From Euonymus europaeus (Eukaryota > Streptophyta > Magnoliopsida > Celastrales > Celastraceae): a stretch of 64,000 nucleotides of DNA. A program made the position numbers and the translations under genes. The notes under the pieces were generated by a model. That model ran no database searches and had not been told where the DNA came from. It was given only the letters and a program-made list of their open reading frames with translations. The first letter of the stretch is position 1; each line of letters begins with the position of its first letter. The stretch is taken from contig CAUZKV010000008.1 of the NCBI GenBank assembly GCA_963580455.1, forward strand, positions 1,116,001 to 1,180,000, in the 5' to 3' direction. Below are positions 32,452 through 47,138 of this stretch, piece after piece.

Positions 32452-35274
32452 GATTACACACTACTTTTCGAGCACTACCATCCCGGCGTTTCGGATTTTG
32501 ATTTCAGAACTCGTGGCTAGTTGGTCTCGTTTCACCTATTTAGCCGCGAAATGTGGTTTCTTTACGTAAACGGTTTTAGGAATATCCATTGACTCCGAGT
32601 TCTGAATTCGGTGATTTTTAGCTTGATTTCACACTACTTTTCGAGCACTACCATCCCGGCGTTTCGGATTTTGATTTCAGAACTCGTGGCTAGTTGGTCT
32701 CGTTTCACCTATTTAGCTGCGAAATGTGGTTTCTTTACGTAAACGGTTTTAGGAATATCCATTGACTCCGAGTTCTGAATTCGGTGATTTTTAGCTTGAT
32801 TTCACACTACTTTTCGAGCTCTACAATCCTGGTGTTTCGGATTTTGATTTCAGAACTCGTGGCTAGTAGGACTCGTTTCACCTAGTTAGCTGCGAAAAGT
32901 GGTTTCTTTACGTAAACGGTTTTAGGAATATCTGTTGACTCCGAGTTCTGAATTCGGTGATTTTTAGCTTGATTTCACACTACTTTTCGAGCTCTACAAT
33001 CCTGGCATTTCGGATTTTTATTTCAGAACTCGTGGCTAGTAGGTCTCGTTTCACCTAGTTAGCCGCGAAATGTGGTTTCTTTACGTAAACGGTTTTATGA
33101 ATATCCGTTGACTCCGAGTTCTGAATTCGGTGATTTTTACCTTGATTTCACACTACTTTTCGAGCTCTACAATCCTGGCTTTTCGGATTTTGATTTCAGA
33201 ACTCGTGGCTAGTAGGTCTCGTTTCACCTAGTTAGCCGCGAAATGTGGTTTCTTTACGTAAACGGTTTTAGGAATATCCGTTGACTCCGAGTTCTGAATT
33301 CGGTGATTTTTAGTTTGATTTCACACCAATTTTCGAGCTCTACGATCCTGGCGTTTCGGATTTTGATTTCAGAACTCGTGGCTAGTAGGTCTCGTTTCAC
33401 CTAGTTAGCCGCGAAATGTGGTTTCTTTACGTAAACGGTTTTATGAATATCCGTTGACTCTGAGTTCTGAATTCGGTGATTTTTAGCTTGATTTCACACT
33501 ACTTTTCGAGCTCTACAATCCTGGCGTTTCGGATTTTGATTTCAGAACTCGTGGCTAGTAGGTCTCGTTTAACCTAGTTAGCCGCGAAATGTGGTTTCTT
33601 TACGTAAACGGTTTCATGAATATCCGTTGACTCCGAGTTCTGAATTCGGTGATTTTTAGCTTGATTTCACACTACTTTTCGAGCTCTACAATCTTGGCTT
33701 TTCGGATTTTGATTTCAGAACTCGTGGCTAGTAGGTCTCGTTTCACCTAGTTAGCCGCGAAATGTGGTTTCTTTACGTAAACGGTTTTATGAATATCCGT
33801 TGACTCTGAGTTCTGAATTCGATAATTTTTAGCTTGATTTCACACTACTTTTCGAGCTCTACAATCCTAGTATTTCGGATTTCAATTTCAGAACTCGTGG
33901 CTAGTTGGTCTCGTTTCACCTAGTTAGCCGCGAAATGAGGTTTCTTTATGTAAACGGTTTTATGAATATCCGTTGACTCCGAGTTTTGAATTCGGTGATT
34001 TTTAGCTTGATTTCACACTAATTTTCGAGCTCTAGGATCCTGGAATTTCGGATTTTGATTTCAGAACTCGTGGCTAGTTGGTCTCGTTTCACCTATTTAG
34101 CCGCGAAATGTGGTTTCTTTACGTAAACGGTTTTAGGAATATCCATTGACTCCGAGTTCTGAATTCGGTGATTTTTAGCTTGATTTCACACTACTTTTTG
34201 AGCTCTACAATCCTGGCATTTCGGATTTTGATTTCAGAACTCGTGGCTAGTAGGTCTCGTTTCACCTAGTTAGCCGCGAAATGTGGTTTCTTTACGTAAA
34301 CGGTTTTAGGAATATCCGTTGACTCCGAGTTCTGAATTCGGTGATTTTTAGCTTGATTTCACACTACTTTTCAAGCTCTACAATCCTGGCATTTCGGATT
34401 TTGATTTCAGAACTCGTGGCTATTAGGTCTCGTTTCACCTAGTTAGCCGCGAAATGTGGTTTCTTTACGTAAACGTTTTTATGAATATTCGTTGACTCCG
34501 AGTTCTGAATTCGGTTATTTTTAGCTTAATTTCACACTACTTTTCGAGCTCTACAATCTTGGGGTTTCGGATTTTGATTTCAGAACTCGTGGCTAGTAGG
34601 ACTCGTTTCACCTAGTTAGCCGCGAAATGTGGTTTCTTTACGTAAACCTTTTTAGGAATATCCGTTGACTCCGAGTTCTGAATTCGGTGATTTTTAGCTT
34701 GATTTCACACTACTTTTCGAGCTCTACAATCCTGGCATTTCGGATTTTTATTTCAGAACTCGTGGCTAGTAGGTCTCGTTTCACCTAGTTAGCCGCGAAA
34801 TGTGGTTTCTTTACGTAAACGGTTTTATGAATATCCGTTGACTCCGAGTTCTGAATTCGGTGATTTTTAGCTTGATTTCACACTACTTTTCGAGCTCTAC
34901 AATCCTGGCTTTTCGGATTTTGATTTCAGAACTCGTGGCTAGTAGGTCTCGTTTCACCTAGTTAGCCGCGAAATGTGGTTTCTTTACGTAAACGGTTTTA
35001 GGAATATCCGTTGACTCCGAGTTCTGAATTCGGTGATTTTTAGTTTGATTTCACACTAATTTTCGAGCTCTACGATCCTGGCGTTTCGGATTTTGATTTC
35101 AGAACTCGTGGCTAGTAGGTCTCGTTTCACCTAGTTAGCCGCGAAATGTGGTTTCTTTACGTAAACGGTTTTATGAATATCCGTTGACTCTGAGTTCTGA
35201 ATTCGATAATTTTTAGCTTGATTTCACACTACTTTTCGAGCTCTACAATCCTAGGATTTCGGATTTCGATTTCA
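32161..35274 (+). repeat. HOR unit, 18 monomers (copy 1)
   Basis: Offset is 3114 bases (18 x 173). Markers are GAAGTCG at 32334, 35448 and 38562; AGGACTCG with AGCTGCGAAAAG (ACTCG at 32871, 35985 and 39099); and ATTCGTTGAC with TTCGGTTATTTTTAG (ATTCG at 34487, 37601 and 40715). The unit begins with TTGTTCTCG and AGTTTGCCGCG. Within it the TTCGATAATT monomer occurs twice, at 33818 and 35202, eight monomers apart. Confidence 0.9.
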
Positions 35275-38200
35275 GAACTCGTGGCTAGTTGTTCTCGTTT
35301 CACCTAGTTTGCCGCGAAATGTGGTTTCTTTACGTAAACGGTTTTATGAATATCCGTTGACTCCGAGTTCTGAATTCGGTGATTTTTAGCTTGATTTCAC
35401 ACTACTTTTCGAGCTCTACAATCCTGGCATTTCGGATTTTGATTTCGGAAGTCGTGGCTAGTAGGTCTCGTTTCACCTAGTTAGCCGCGAAATGTGGTTT
35501 CTTTACGTAAACGGTTTCATGAATATCCGTTGACTCCGAGTTCTGAATTCGCTGATTTTTAGCTTGATTACACACTACTTTTCGAGCACTACCATCCCGG
35601 CGTTTCGGATTTTGATTTCAGAACTCGTGGCTAGTTGGTCTCGTTTCACCTATTTAGCCGCGAAATGTGGTTTCTTTACGTAAACGGTTTTAGGAATATC
35701 CATTGACTCCGAGTTCTGAATTCGGTGATTTTTAGCTTGATTTCACACTACTTTTCGAGCACTACCATCCCGGCGTTTCGGATTTTGATTTCAGAACTCG
35801 TGGCTAGTTGGTCTCGTTTCACCTATTTAGCTGCGAAATGTGGTTTCTTTACGTAAACGGTTTTAGGAATATCCATTGACTCCGAGTTCTGAATTCGGTG
35901 ATTTTTAGCTTGATTTCACACTACTTTTCGAGCTCTACAATCCTGGCGTTTCGGATTTTGATTTCAGAACTCGTGGCTAGTAGGACTCGTTTCACCTAGT
36001 TAGCTGCGAAAAGTGGTTTCTTTACGTAAACGGTTTTAGGAATATCTGTTGACTCCGAGTTCTGAATTCGGTGATTTTTAGCTTGATTTCACACTACTTT
36101 TCGAGCTCTACAATCCTGGCATTTCGGATTTTTATTTCATAACTCGTGGCTAGTAGGTCTCGTTTCACCTAGTTAGCCGCGAAATGTGGTTTCTTTACGT
36201 AAACGGTTTTATGAATATCCGTTGACTCCGAGTTCTGAATTCGGTGATTTTTACCTTGATTTCACACTACTTTTCGAGCTCTACAATCCTGGCTTTTCGG
36301 ATTTTGATTTCAGAACTCGTGGCTAGTAGGTCTCGTTTCACCTAGTTAGCCGCGAAATGTGGTTTCTTTACGTAAACGGTTTTAGGAATATCCGTTGACT
36401 CCGAGTTCTGAATTCGGTGATTTTTAGTTTGATTTCACACCAATTTTCGAGCTCTACGATCCTGGCGTTTCGGATTTTGATTTCAGAACTCGTGGCTAGT
36501 AGGTCTCGTTTCACCTAGTTAGCCGCGAAATGTGGTTTCTTTACGTAAACGGTTTTATGAATATCCGTTGACTCTGAGTTCTGAATTCGGTGATTTTTAG
36601 CTTGATTTCACACTACTTTTCGAGCTCTACAATCCTGGCGTTTCGGATTTTGATTTCAGAACTCGTGGCTAGTAGGTCTCGTTTAACCTAGTTAGCCGCG
36701 AAATGTGGTTTCTTTACGTAAACGGTTTCATGAATATCCGTTGACTCCGAGTTCTGAATTCGGTGATTTTTAGCTTGATTTCACACTACTTTTCGAGCTC
36801 TACAATCTTGGCTTTTCGGATTTTGATTTCAGAACTCGTGGCTAGTAGGTCTCGTTTCACCTAGTTAGCCGCGAAATGTGGTTTCTTTACGTAAACGGTT
36901 TTATGAATATCCGTTGACTCTGAGTTCTGAATTCGATAATTTTTAGCTTGATTTCACACTACTTTTCGAGCTCTACAATCCTAGTATTTCGGATTTCAAT
37001 TTCAGAACTCGTGGCTAGTTGGTCTCGTTTCACCTAGTTAGCCGCGAAATGAGGTTTCTTTATGTAAACGGTTTTATGAATATCCGTTGACTCCGAGTTT
37101 TGAATTCGGTGATTTTTAGCTTGATTTCACACTAATTTTCGAGCTCTAGGATCCTGGAATTTCGGATTTTGATTTCAGAACTCGTGGCTAGTTGGTCTCG
37201 TTTCACCTATTTAGCCGCGAAATGTGGTTTCTTTACGTAAACGGTTTTAGGAATATCCATTGACTCCGAGTTCTGAATTCGGTGATTTTTAGCTTGATTT
37301 CACACTACTTTTTGAGCTCTACAATCCTGGCATTTCGGATTTTGATTTCAGAACTCGTGGCTAGTAGGTCTCGTTTCACCTAGTTAGCCGCGAAATGTGG
37401 TTTCTTTACGTAAACGGTTTTAGGAATATCCGTTGACTCCGAGTTCTGAATTCGGTGATTTTTAGCTTGATTTCACACTACTTTTCAAGCTCTACAATCC
37501 TGGCATTTCGGATTTTGATTTCAGAACTCGTGGCTATTAGGTCTCGTTTCACCTAGTTAGCCGCGAAATGTGGTTTCTTTACGTAAACGTTTTTATGAAT
37601 ATTCGTTGACTCCGAGTTCTGAATTCGGTTATTTTTAGCTTAATTTCACACTACTTTTCGAGCTCTACAATCTTGGGGTTTCGGATTTTGATTTCAGAAC
37701 TCGTGGCTAGTAGGACTCGTTTCACCTAGTTAGCCGCGAAATGTGGTTTCTTTACGTAAACCTTTTTAGGAATATCCGTTGACTCCGAGTTCTGAATTCG
37801 GTGATTTTTAGCTTGATTTCACACTACTTTTCGAGCTCTACAATCCTGGCATTTCGGATTTTTATTTCAGAACTCGTGGCTAGTAGGTCTCGTTTCACCT
37901 AGTTAGCCGCGAAATGTGGTTTCTTTACGTAAACGGTTTTATGAATATCCGTTGACTCCGAGTTCTGAATTCGGTGATTTTTAGCTTGATTTCACACTAC
38001 TTTTCGAGCTCTACAATCCTGGCTTTTCGGATTTTGATTTCAGAACTCGTGGCTAGTAGGTCTCGTTTCACCTAGTTAGCCGCGAAATGTGGTTTCTTTA
38101 CGTAAACGGTTTTAGGAATATCCGTTGACTCCGAGTTCTGAATTCGGTGATTTTTAGTTTGATTTCACACTAATTTTCGAGCTCTACGATCCTGGCGTTT

Positions 38201-38388
38201 CGGATTTTGATTTCAGAACTCGTGGCTAGTAGGTCTCGTTTCACCTAGTTAGCCGCGAAATGTGGTTTCTTTACGTAAACGGTTTTATGAATATCCGTTG
38301 ACTCTGAGTTCTGAATTCGATAATTTTTAGCTTGATTTCACACTACTTTTCGAGCTCTACAATCCTAGGATTTCGGATTTCGATTTCA
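35275..38388 (+). repeat. HOR unit, 18 monomers (copy 2)
   Basis: This is an in-register repeat of 32161-35274. Visible differences include GGCGTTTCGG for GGTGTTTCGG near 35944, CATAACTCG for CAGAACTCG near 36137, and TTCGCTGATT for TTCGGTGATT near 35550. TTCGATAATT recurs at 36932 and 38316, again eight monomers apart, ten monomers after the last one of copy 1. Confidence 0.92.
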
Positions 38389-41110
38389 GAACTCGTGGCT
38401 AGTTGTTCTCGTTTCACCTAGTTTGCCGCGAAATGTGGTTTCTTTACGTAAACGGTTTTATGAATATCCGTTGACTCCGAGTTCTGAATTCGGTGATTTT
38501 TAGCTTGATTTCACACTACTTTTCGAGCTCTACAATCCTGGCATTTCGGATTTTGATTTCGGAAGTCGTGGCTAGTAGGTCTCGTTTCACCTAGTTAGCC
38601 GCGAAATGTGGTTTCTTTACGTAAACGGTTTCATGAATATCCGTTGACTCCGAGTTCTGAATTCGCTGATTTTTAGCTTGATTACACACTACTTTTCGAG
38701 CACTACCATCCCGGCGTTTCGGATTTTGATTTCAGAACTCGTGGCTAGTTGGTCTCGTTTCACCTATTTAGCCGCGAAATGTGGTTTCTTTACGTAAACG
38801 GTTTTAGGAATATCCATTGACTCCGAGTTCTGAATTCGGTGATTTTTAGCTTGATTTCACACTACTTTTCGAGCACTACCATCCCGGCGTTTCGGATTTT
38901 GATTTCAGAACTCGTGGCTAGTTGGTCTCGTTTCACCTATTTAGCTGCGAAATGTGGTTTCTTTACGTAAACGGTTTTAGGAATATCCATTGACTCCGAG
39001 TTCTGAATTCGGTGATTTTTAGCTTGATTTCACACTACTTTTCGAGCTCTACAATCCTGGCGTTTCGGATTTTGATTTCAGAACTCGTGGCTAGTAGGAC
39101 TCGTTTCACCTAGTTAGCTGCGAAAAGTGGTTTCTTTACGTAAACGGTTTTAGGAATATCTGTTGACTCCGAGTTCTGAATTCGGTGATTTTTAGCTTGA
39201 TTTCACACTACTTTTCGAGCTCTACAATCCTGGCATTTCGGATTTTTATTTCATAACTCGTGGCTAGTAGGTCTCGTTTCACCTAGTTAGCCGCGAAATG
39301 TGGTTTCTTTACGTAAACGGTTTTATGAATATCCGTTGACTCCGAGTTCTGAATTCGGTGATTTTTACCTTGATTTCACACTACTTTTCGAGCTCTACAA
39401 TCCTGGCTTTTCGGATTTTGATTTCAGAACTCGTGGCTAGTAGGTCTCGTTTCACCTAGTTAGCCGCGAAATGTGGTTTCTTTACGTAAACGGTTTTAGG
39501 AATATCCGTTGACTCCGAGTTCTGAATTCGGTGATTTTTAGTTTGATTTCACACTAATTTTCGAGCTCTACGATCCTGGCGTTTCGGATTTTGATTTCAG
39601 AACTCGTGGCTAGTAGGTCTCGTTTCACCTAGTTAGCCGCGAAATGTGGTTTCTTTACGTAAACGGTTTTATGAATATCCGTTGACTCTGAGTTCTGAAT
39701 TCGGTGATTTTTAGCTTGATTTCACACTACTTTTCGAGCTCTACAATCCTGGCGTTTCGGATTTTGATTTCAGAACTCGTGGCTAGTAGGTCTCGTTTAA
39801 CCTAGTTAGCCGCGAAATGTGGTTTCTTTACGTAAACGGTTTCATGAATATCCGTTGACTCCGAGTTCAGAATTCGGTGATTTTTAGCTTGATTTCACAC
39901 TACTTTTCGAGCTCTACAATCCTGGCTTTTCGGATTTTGATTTCAGAACTCGTGGCTAGTAGGTCTCGTTTCACCTAGTTAGCCGCGAAATGTGGTTTCT
40001 TTACGTAAACGGTTTTATGAATATCCGTTGACTCTGAGTTCTGAATTCGATAATTTTTAGCTTGATTTCACACTACTTTTCGAGCTCTACAATCCTAGTA
40101 TTTCGGATTTCAATTTCAGAACTCGTGGCTAGTTGGTCTCGTTTCACCTAGTTAGCCGCGAAATGAGGTTTCTTTATGTAAACGGTTTTATGAATATCCG
40201 TTGACTCCGAGTTTTGAATTCGGTGATTTTTAGCTTGATTTCACACTACTTTTCGAGCTCTACGATCCTGGTGTTTCGGATTTTGATTTCAGAACTCGTG
40301 GCTAGTTGGTCTCGTTTCACCTATTTAGCCGCGAAATGTGGTTTCTTTACGTAAACGGTTTTAGGAATATCCATTGACTCCGAGTTCTGAATTCGGTGAT
40401 TTTTAGCTTGATTTCACACTACTTTTCGAGCTCTACAATCCTGGCATTTCGGATTTTGATTTCAGAACTCGTGGCTAGTAGGTCTCGTTTCATCTAGTTA
40501 GCCGCGAAATGTGGTTTCTTTACGTAAACGGTTTTAGGAATATCCGTTGACTCCGAGTTCTGAATTCGGTGATTTTTAGCTTGATTTCACACTACTTTTC
40601 AAGCTCTACAATCCTGGCATTTCGGATTTTGATTTTAGAACTCGTGGCTATTAGGTCTCGTTTCACCTAGTTAGCCGCGAAATGTGGTTTCTTTACGTAA
40701 ACGGTTTTATGAATATTCGTTGACTCCGAGTTCTGAATTCGGTTATTTTTAGCTTAATTTCACACTACTTTTCGAGCTCTACAATCTTGGGGTTTCGGAT
40801 TTTGATTTCAGAACTCGTGGCTAGTAGGACTCGTTTCACCTAGTTAGCCGCGAAATGTGGTTTCTTTACGTAAACGTTTTTAGGAATATCCGTTGACTCC
40901 GAGTTCTGAATTCGGTGATTTTTAGCTTGATTTCACACTACTTTTCGAGCTCTACAATCCTAGTATTTCGGATTTTTATTTCAGAACTCGTGGCTAGTAG
41001 GTCTCATTTCACCTAGTTAGCCGCGAAATGTGGTTTCTTTACGTAAACGGTTTTATGAATATCCGTTGACTCCGAGTTCTGAATTCGGTGATTTTTAGCT
41101 TGATTTCACA
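38389..41110 (+). repeat. HOR unit, 18-monomer type (copy 3, right end replaced)
   Basis: The 3114-base offset holds from TTGTTCTCG near 38402 through ATTCGTTGAC at 40715. It fails near 41110: the next monomer carries CATAACTCG (41154), which is in register with 39251 at an 11-monomer offset instead. Late in the unit are CATCTAGTTAGCC near 40490 and TTTTAGAACTCG near 40633, which are then inherited by the following 10-mers. Confidence 0.85.
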
Positions 41111-44100
41111 CTACTTTTCGAGCTCTACAATCCTGGCATTTCGGATTTTTATTTCATAACTCGTGGCTAGTAGGTCTCGTTTCACCTAGTTAGCCGCGAA
41201 ATGTGGTTTCTTTACGTAAACGGTTTTATGAATATCCGTTGACTCCGAGTTCTGAATTCGGTGATTTTTACCTTGATTTCACACTACTTTTCGAGCTCTA
41301 CAATCCTGGTATTTCGGATTTTTATTTCAGAACTCGTGGCTAGTAGGTCTCGTTTCACCTAGTTAGCCGCGAAATGTGGTTTCTTTACGTAAACGGTTTT
41401 ATGAATATCCGTTGACTCCGAGTTCTGAATTCGGTGATTTTTAGCTTGATTTCACACTACTTTTCGAGCTCTACAATCCTGGCGTTTCGGATTTTGATTT
41501 CAGAACTCGTGGCTAGTAGGTCTCGTTTAACCTAGTTAGCCGCGAAATGTGGTTTCTTTACGTAAACGGTTTCATGAATATCCGTTGACTCCGAGTTCTG
41601 AATTCGGTGATTTTTAGCTTGATTTCACACTACTTTTCGAGCTCTACAATCCTGGCTTTTCGGATTTTGATTTCAGAACTCGTGGCTAGTAGGTCTCGTT
41701 TCACCTAGTTAGCCGCGAAATGTGGTTTCTTTACGTAAACGGTTTTATGAATATCCGTTGACTCTGAGTTCTGAATTCGATAATTTTTAGCTTGATTTCA
41801 CACTACTTTTCGAGCTCTACAATCCTAGTATTTCGGATTTCAATTTCAGAACTCGTGGCTAGTTGGTCTCGTTTCACCTAGTTAGCCGCGAAATGAGGTT
41901 TCTTTATGTAAACGGTTTTATGAATATCCGTTGACTCCGAGTTTTGAATTCGGTGATTTTTAGCTTGATTTCACACTACTTTTCGAGCTCTACGATCCTG
42001 GTGTTTCGGATTTTGATTTCAGAACTCGTGGCTAGTTGGTCTCGTTTCACCTATTTAGCCGCGAAATGTGGTTTCTTTACGTAAACGGTTTTAGGAATAT
42101 CCATTGACTCCGAGTTCTGAATTCGGTGATTTTTAGCTTGATTTCACACTACTTTTCGAGCTCTACAATCCTGGCATTTCGGATTTTGATTTCAGAACTC
42201 GTGGCTAGTAGGTCTCGTTTCATCTAGTTAGCCGCGAAATGTGGTTTCTTTACGTAAACGGTTTTAGGAATATCCGTTGACTCCGAGTTCTGAATTCGGT
42301 GATTTTTAGCTTGATTTCACACTACTTTTCAAGCTCTACAATCCTGGCATTTCGGATTTTGATTTTAGAACTCGTGGCTATTAGGTCTCGTTTCACCTAG
42401 TTAGCCGCGAAATGTGGTTTCTTTACGTAAACGGTTTTATGAATATTCGTTGACTCCGAGTTCTGAATTCGGTTATTTTTAGCTTAATTTCACACTACTT
42501 TTCGAGCTCTACAATCTTGGGGTTTCGGATTTTGATTTCAGAACTCGTGGCTAGTAGGACTCGTTTCACCTAGTTAGCCGCGAAATGTGGTTTCTTTACG
42601 TAAACGTTTTTAGGAATATCCGTTGACTCCGAGTTCTGAATTCGGTGATTTTTAGCTTGATTTCACACTACTTTTCGAGCTCTACAATCCTGGTATTTCG
42701 GATTTTTATTTCAGAACTCGTGGCTAGTAGGTCTCGTTTCACCTAGTTAGCCGCGAAATGTGGTTTCTTTACGTAAACGGTTTTATGAATATCCGTTGAC
42801 TCCGAGTTCTGAATTCGGTGATTTTTAGCTTGATTTCACACTACTTTTCGAGCTCTACAATCCTGGCATTTCGGATTTTTATTTCATAACTCGTGGCTAG
42901 TAGGTCTCGTTTCACCTAGTTAGCCGCGAAATGTGGTTTCTTTACGTAAACGGTTTTATGAATATCCGTTGACTCCGAGTTCTGAATTCGGTGATTTTTA
43001 CCTTGATTTCACACTACTTTTCGAGCTCTACAATCCTGGCTTTTCGGATTTTGATTTCAGAACTCGTGGCTAGTAGGTCTCGTTTCACCTAGTTAGCCGC
43101 GAAATGTGGTTTCTTTACGTAAACGGTTTTAGGAATATCCGTTGACTCCGAGTTCTGAATTCGGTGATTTTTAGTTTGATTTCACACTAATTTTCGAGCT
43201 CTACGATCCTGGAGTTTCGGATTTTGATTTCAGAACTCGTGGATAGTAGGTCTCGTTTCACCTAGTTAGCCGCGAAATGTGGTTTCTTTACGTAAACGGT
43301 TTTATGAATATCCGTTGACTCTGAGTTCTGAATTCGGTGATTTTTAGCTTGATTTCACACTACTTTTCGAGCTCTACAATCCTGGCGTTTCGGATTTTGA
43401 TTTCAGAACTCGTGGCTAGTAGGTCTCGTTTAACCTAGTTAGCCGCGAAATGTGGTTTCTTTACGTAAACGGTTTCATGAATATCCGTTGACTCCGAGTT
43501 CTGAATTCGGTGATTTTTAGCTTGATTTCACACTACTTTTCGAGCTCTACAATCCTGGCTTTTCGGATTTTGATTTCAGAACTCGTGGCTAGTAGGTCTC
43601 GTTTCACCTAGTTAGCCGCGAAATGTGGTTTCTTTACGTAAACGGTTTTATGAATATCCGTTGACTCTGAGTTCTGAATTCGATAATTTTTAGCTTGATT
43701 TCACACTACTTTTCGAGCTCTACAATCCTAGTATTTCGGATTTCAATTTCAGAACTCGTGGCTAGTTGGTCTCGTTTCACCTAGTTAGCCGCGAAATGAG
43801 GTTTCTTTATGTAAACGGTTTTATGAATATCCGTTGACTCCGAGTTTTGAATTCGGTGATTTTTAGCTTGATTTCACACTACTTTTCGAGCTCTACGATC
43901 CTGGTGTTTCGGATTTTGATTTCAGAACTCGTGGCTAGTTGGTCTCGTTTCACCTATTTAGCCGCGAAATGTGGTTTCTTTACGTAAACGGTTTTAGGAA
44001 TATCCATTGACTCCGAGTTCTGAATTCGGTGATTTTTAGCTTGATTTCACACTACTTTTCGAGCTCTACAATCCTGGCATTTCGGATTTTGATTTCAGAA

Positions 44101-47100
44101 CTCGTGGCTAGTAGGTCTCGTTTCATCTAGTTAGCCGCGAAATGTGGTTTCTTTACGTAAACGGTTTTAGGAATATCCGTTGACTCCGAGTTCTGAATTC
44201 GGTGATTTTTAGCTTGATTTCACACTACTTTTCAAGCTCTACAATCCTGGCATTTCGGATTTTGATTTTAGAACTCGTGGCTATTAGGTCTCGTTTCACC
44301 TAGTTAGCCGCGAAATGTGGTTTCTTTACGTAAACGGTTTTATGAATATTCGTTGACTCCGAGTTCTAAATTCGGTTATTTTTAGCTTAATTTCACACTA
44401 CTTTTCGAGCTCTACAATCTTGGGGTTTCGGATTTTGATTTCAGAACTCGTGGCTAGTAGGACTCGTTTCACCTAGTTAGCCGCGAAATGTGGTTTCTTT
44501 ACGTAAACGTTTTTAGGAATATCCGTTGACTCCGAGTTCTGAATTCGGTGATTTTTAGCTTGATTTCACACTACTTTTCGAGCTCTACAATTCTGGTATT
44601 TCGGATTTTTATTTCAGAACTCGTGGCTAGTAGGTCTCGTTTCACCTAGTTAGCCGCGAAATGTGGTTTCTTTACGTAAACGGTTTTATGAATATCCGTT
44701 GACTCCGAGTTCTGAATTCGGTGATTTTTAGCTTGATTTCACACTACTTTTCGAGCTCTACAATCCTGGCTTTTCGGATTTTGATTTCAGAACTCGTGGC
44801 TAGTAGGTCTCGTTTCACCTAGTTAGCCGCGAAATGTGGTTTCTTTACGTAAACGGTTTTAGGAATATCCGTTGACTCCGAGTTCTGAATTCGGTGATTT
44901 TTAGTTTGATTTCACACTAATTTTCGAGCTCTACGATCCTGGCGTTTCGGATTTTGATTTCAGAACTCGTGGCTAGTAGGTCTCGTTTCACCTAGTTAGC
45001 CGCGAAATGTGGTTTCTTTACGTAAACGGTTTTATGAATATCCGTTGACTCTGAGTTCTGAATTCGGTGATTTTTAGCTTGATTTCACACTACTTTTCGA
45101 GCTCTACAATCCTGGCATTTCGGATTTTGATTTCAGAACTCGTGGCTAGTAGGTCTCGTTTCACCTAGTTAGCCGCGAAATGTGGTTTCTTTACGTAAAC
45201 GGTTTCATGAATATCCGTTGACTCCGAGTTCTGAATTCGGTGATTTTTAGCTTGATTTCACACTACTTTTCGAGCTCTACAATCCTGGCTTTTCGGATTT
45301 TGATTTCAGAACTCGTGGCTAGTAGGTCTCGTTTCACCTAGTTAGCCGCGAAATGTGGTTTCTTTACGTAAACGGTTTTATGAATATCCGTTGACTCTGA
45401 GTTCTGAATTCGATAATTTTTAGCTTGATTTCACACTACTTTTCGAGCTCTACAATCCTAGGATTTCGGATTTTGATTTCAGAACTCGTGGCTAGTTGGT
45501 CTCGTTTCACCTAGTTAGCCGCGAAATGAGGTTTCTTTACGTAAACGGTTTTATGAATATCCGTTGACTCCGAGTTTTGAATTCGGTGATTTTTAGCTTG
45601 ATTTCACACTACTTTTCGAGCTCTACAATCCTGGCGTTTCGGATTTTGATTTCAGAACTCGTGGCTAGTAGGTCTCGTTTCACCTAGTTAGCCGCGAAAT
45701 GTGGTTTCTTTACGTAAACGGTTTCATGAATATCCGTTGACTCCGAGTTCTGAATTCGGTGATTTTTAGCTTGATTTCACACTAATTTTCGAGCTCTACG
45801 ATCCTGGTGTTTCGGATTTTGATTTCCGAACTCGTGGCTAGTTGGTCTCGTTTCACCTAGTTAGCCGCGAAATGTGGTTTCTTTACGTAAACGGTTTTAT
45901 GAATATCCGTTGACTCCGAGTTCTGAATTCGGTGATTTTTAGCTTGATTTCACACTACTTTTCAAGCTCTACAATCCTGGCGTTTCGGATTTTGATTTCA
46001 GAACACGTGGCTAGTAGGTCTTGTTTCACCTAGTTAGCCGCGAAATGTGGTTTCTTTACGTAAACGGTTTCATGAATATCCGTTGACTCCGAATTCTGAA
46101 TTCGCTGATTTTTAGCTTGATTACACACTACTTTTTGAGCTCTACCATCCCGGCGTTTCGGATTTTGATTTCAGAACTCGTGGCTAGTTGGTCTCGTTTC
46201 ACCTATTTAGCCGCGAAATGTTGTTTCTTTACGTAAACGGTTTTAGGAATATCCATTGACTCCGAGACCTGAATTCGGTGATTTTTAGCTTGATTTCACA
46301 CTACTTTTCAAGCTCTACAATCCTGGTATTTCGGATTTTGATTTCAGAACTCGTGGCTATTAGGTCTCGTTTCACCTAGTTAGCCGCGAAATGTGGTTTC
46401 TTTACGTAAACGGTTTTATGAATATCCGTTGACTCCGAGTTCTGAATTCGGTGATTTTTAGCTTGATTTCACACTACTTTTCGAGCTCTACAATCCTGGC
46501 TTTTCGGATTTTTATTTCAGAACTCGTGGCTAGTAGGTCTCGTTTCACCTAGTTAGCCGCGAAATGTGGTTTCTTTACGTAAACGGTTTTAGGAATATCC
46601 GTTGACTCCGAGTTCTGAATTCGGTGATTTTTAGCTTGATTTCACACTAATTTTCGAGCTCTACGATCCTGGCGTTTCAGATTTTGATTTCAGAACTCGT
46701 GGCTAGTAGGTCTCGTTTCACCTAGTTAGCCGCGAAATGTGGTTTCTTTACGTAAACGGTTTAATGAATATCCGTTGACTCTGAGTTCTGAATTCGGTGA
46801 TTTTTAGCTTGATTTCACACTACTTTTCGAGCTCTACAATCCTGGCATTTTGGATTTTGATTTCAGAACTCGTGGCTAGTAGGTCTCGTTTCACCTATTT
46901 AGCCGCGAAATGTGGTTTCTTTATGTAAACGGTTTCATGAATATCCGTTGACTCCGAGTTCTGAATTCGGTGATTTTTAGCTTGATTTCACACTACTTTT
47001 CGAGCTCTACAATCCTGGCGTTCCGGATTTTGATTTCAGAACTCATGGCTAGTAGGTCTCGTTTCACCTAGTTAGCCGCGAAATGTGGTTTCTTTACGTA

Positions 47101-47138
47101 AACGGTTTTATGAATATCCGTTGACTCTGAGTTCTGAA
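41111..47138 (+). repeat. HOR series of 10, 11, 10 and 10 monomers
   Basis: The TTCGATAATT monomer lies at 40046, 41776, 43679, 45409 and 47139, spaced 10, 11, 10 and 10 monomers. ATTCGTTGAC with TTCGGTTATTTTTAGCTTAAT lies at 40715, 42445 and 44348 (10 and 11 monomers). CATAACTCG is at 41154 and 42884 (10). The block is the 18-mer's larger sub-block amplified alone. From about 45470 the copies become less alike, with private changes such as GAACACGTGG, GTTGTTTC, GAGACCTG and GGTTTAATGAAT. Confidence 0.85.
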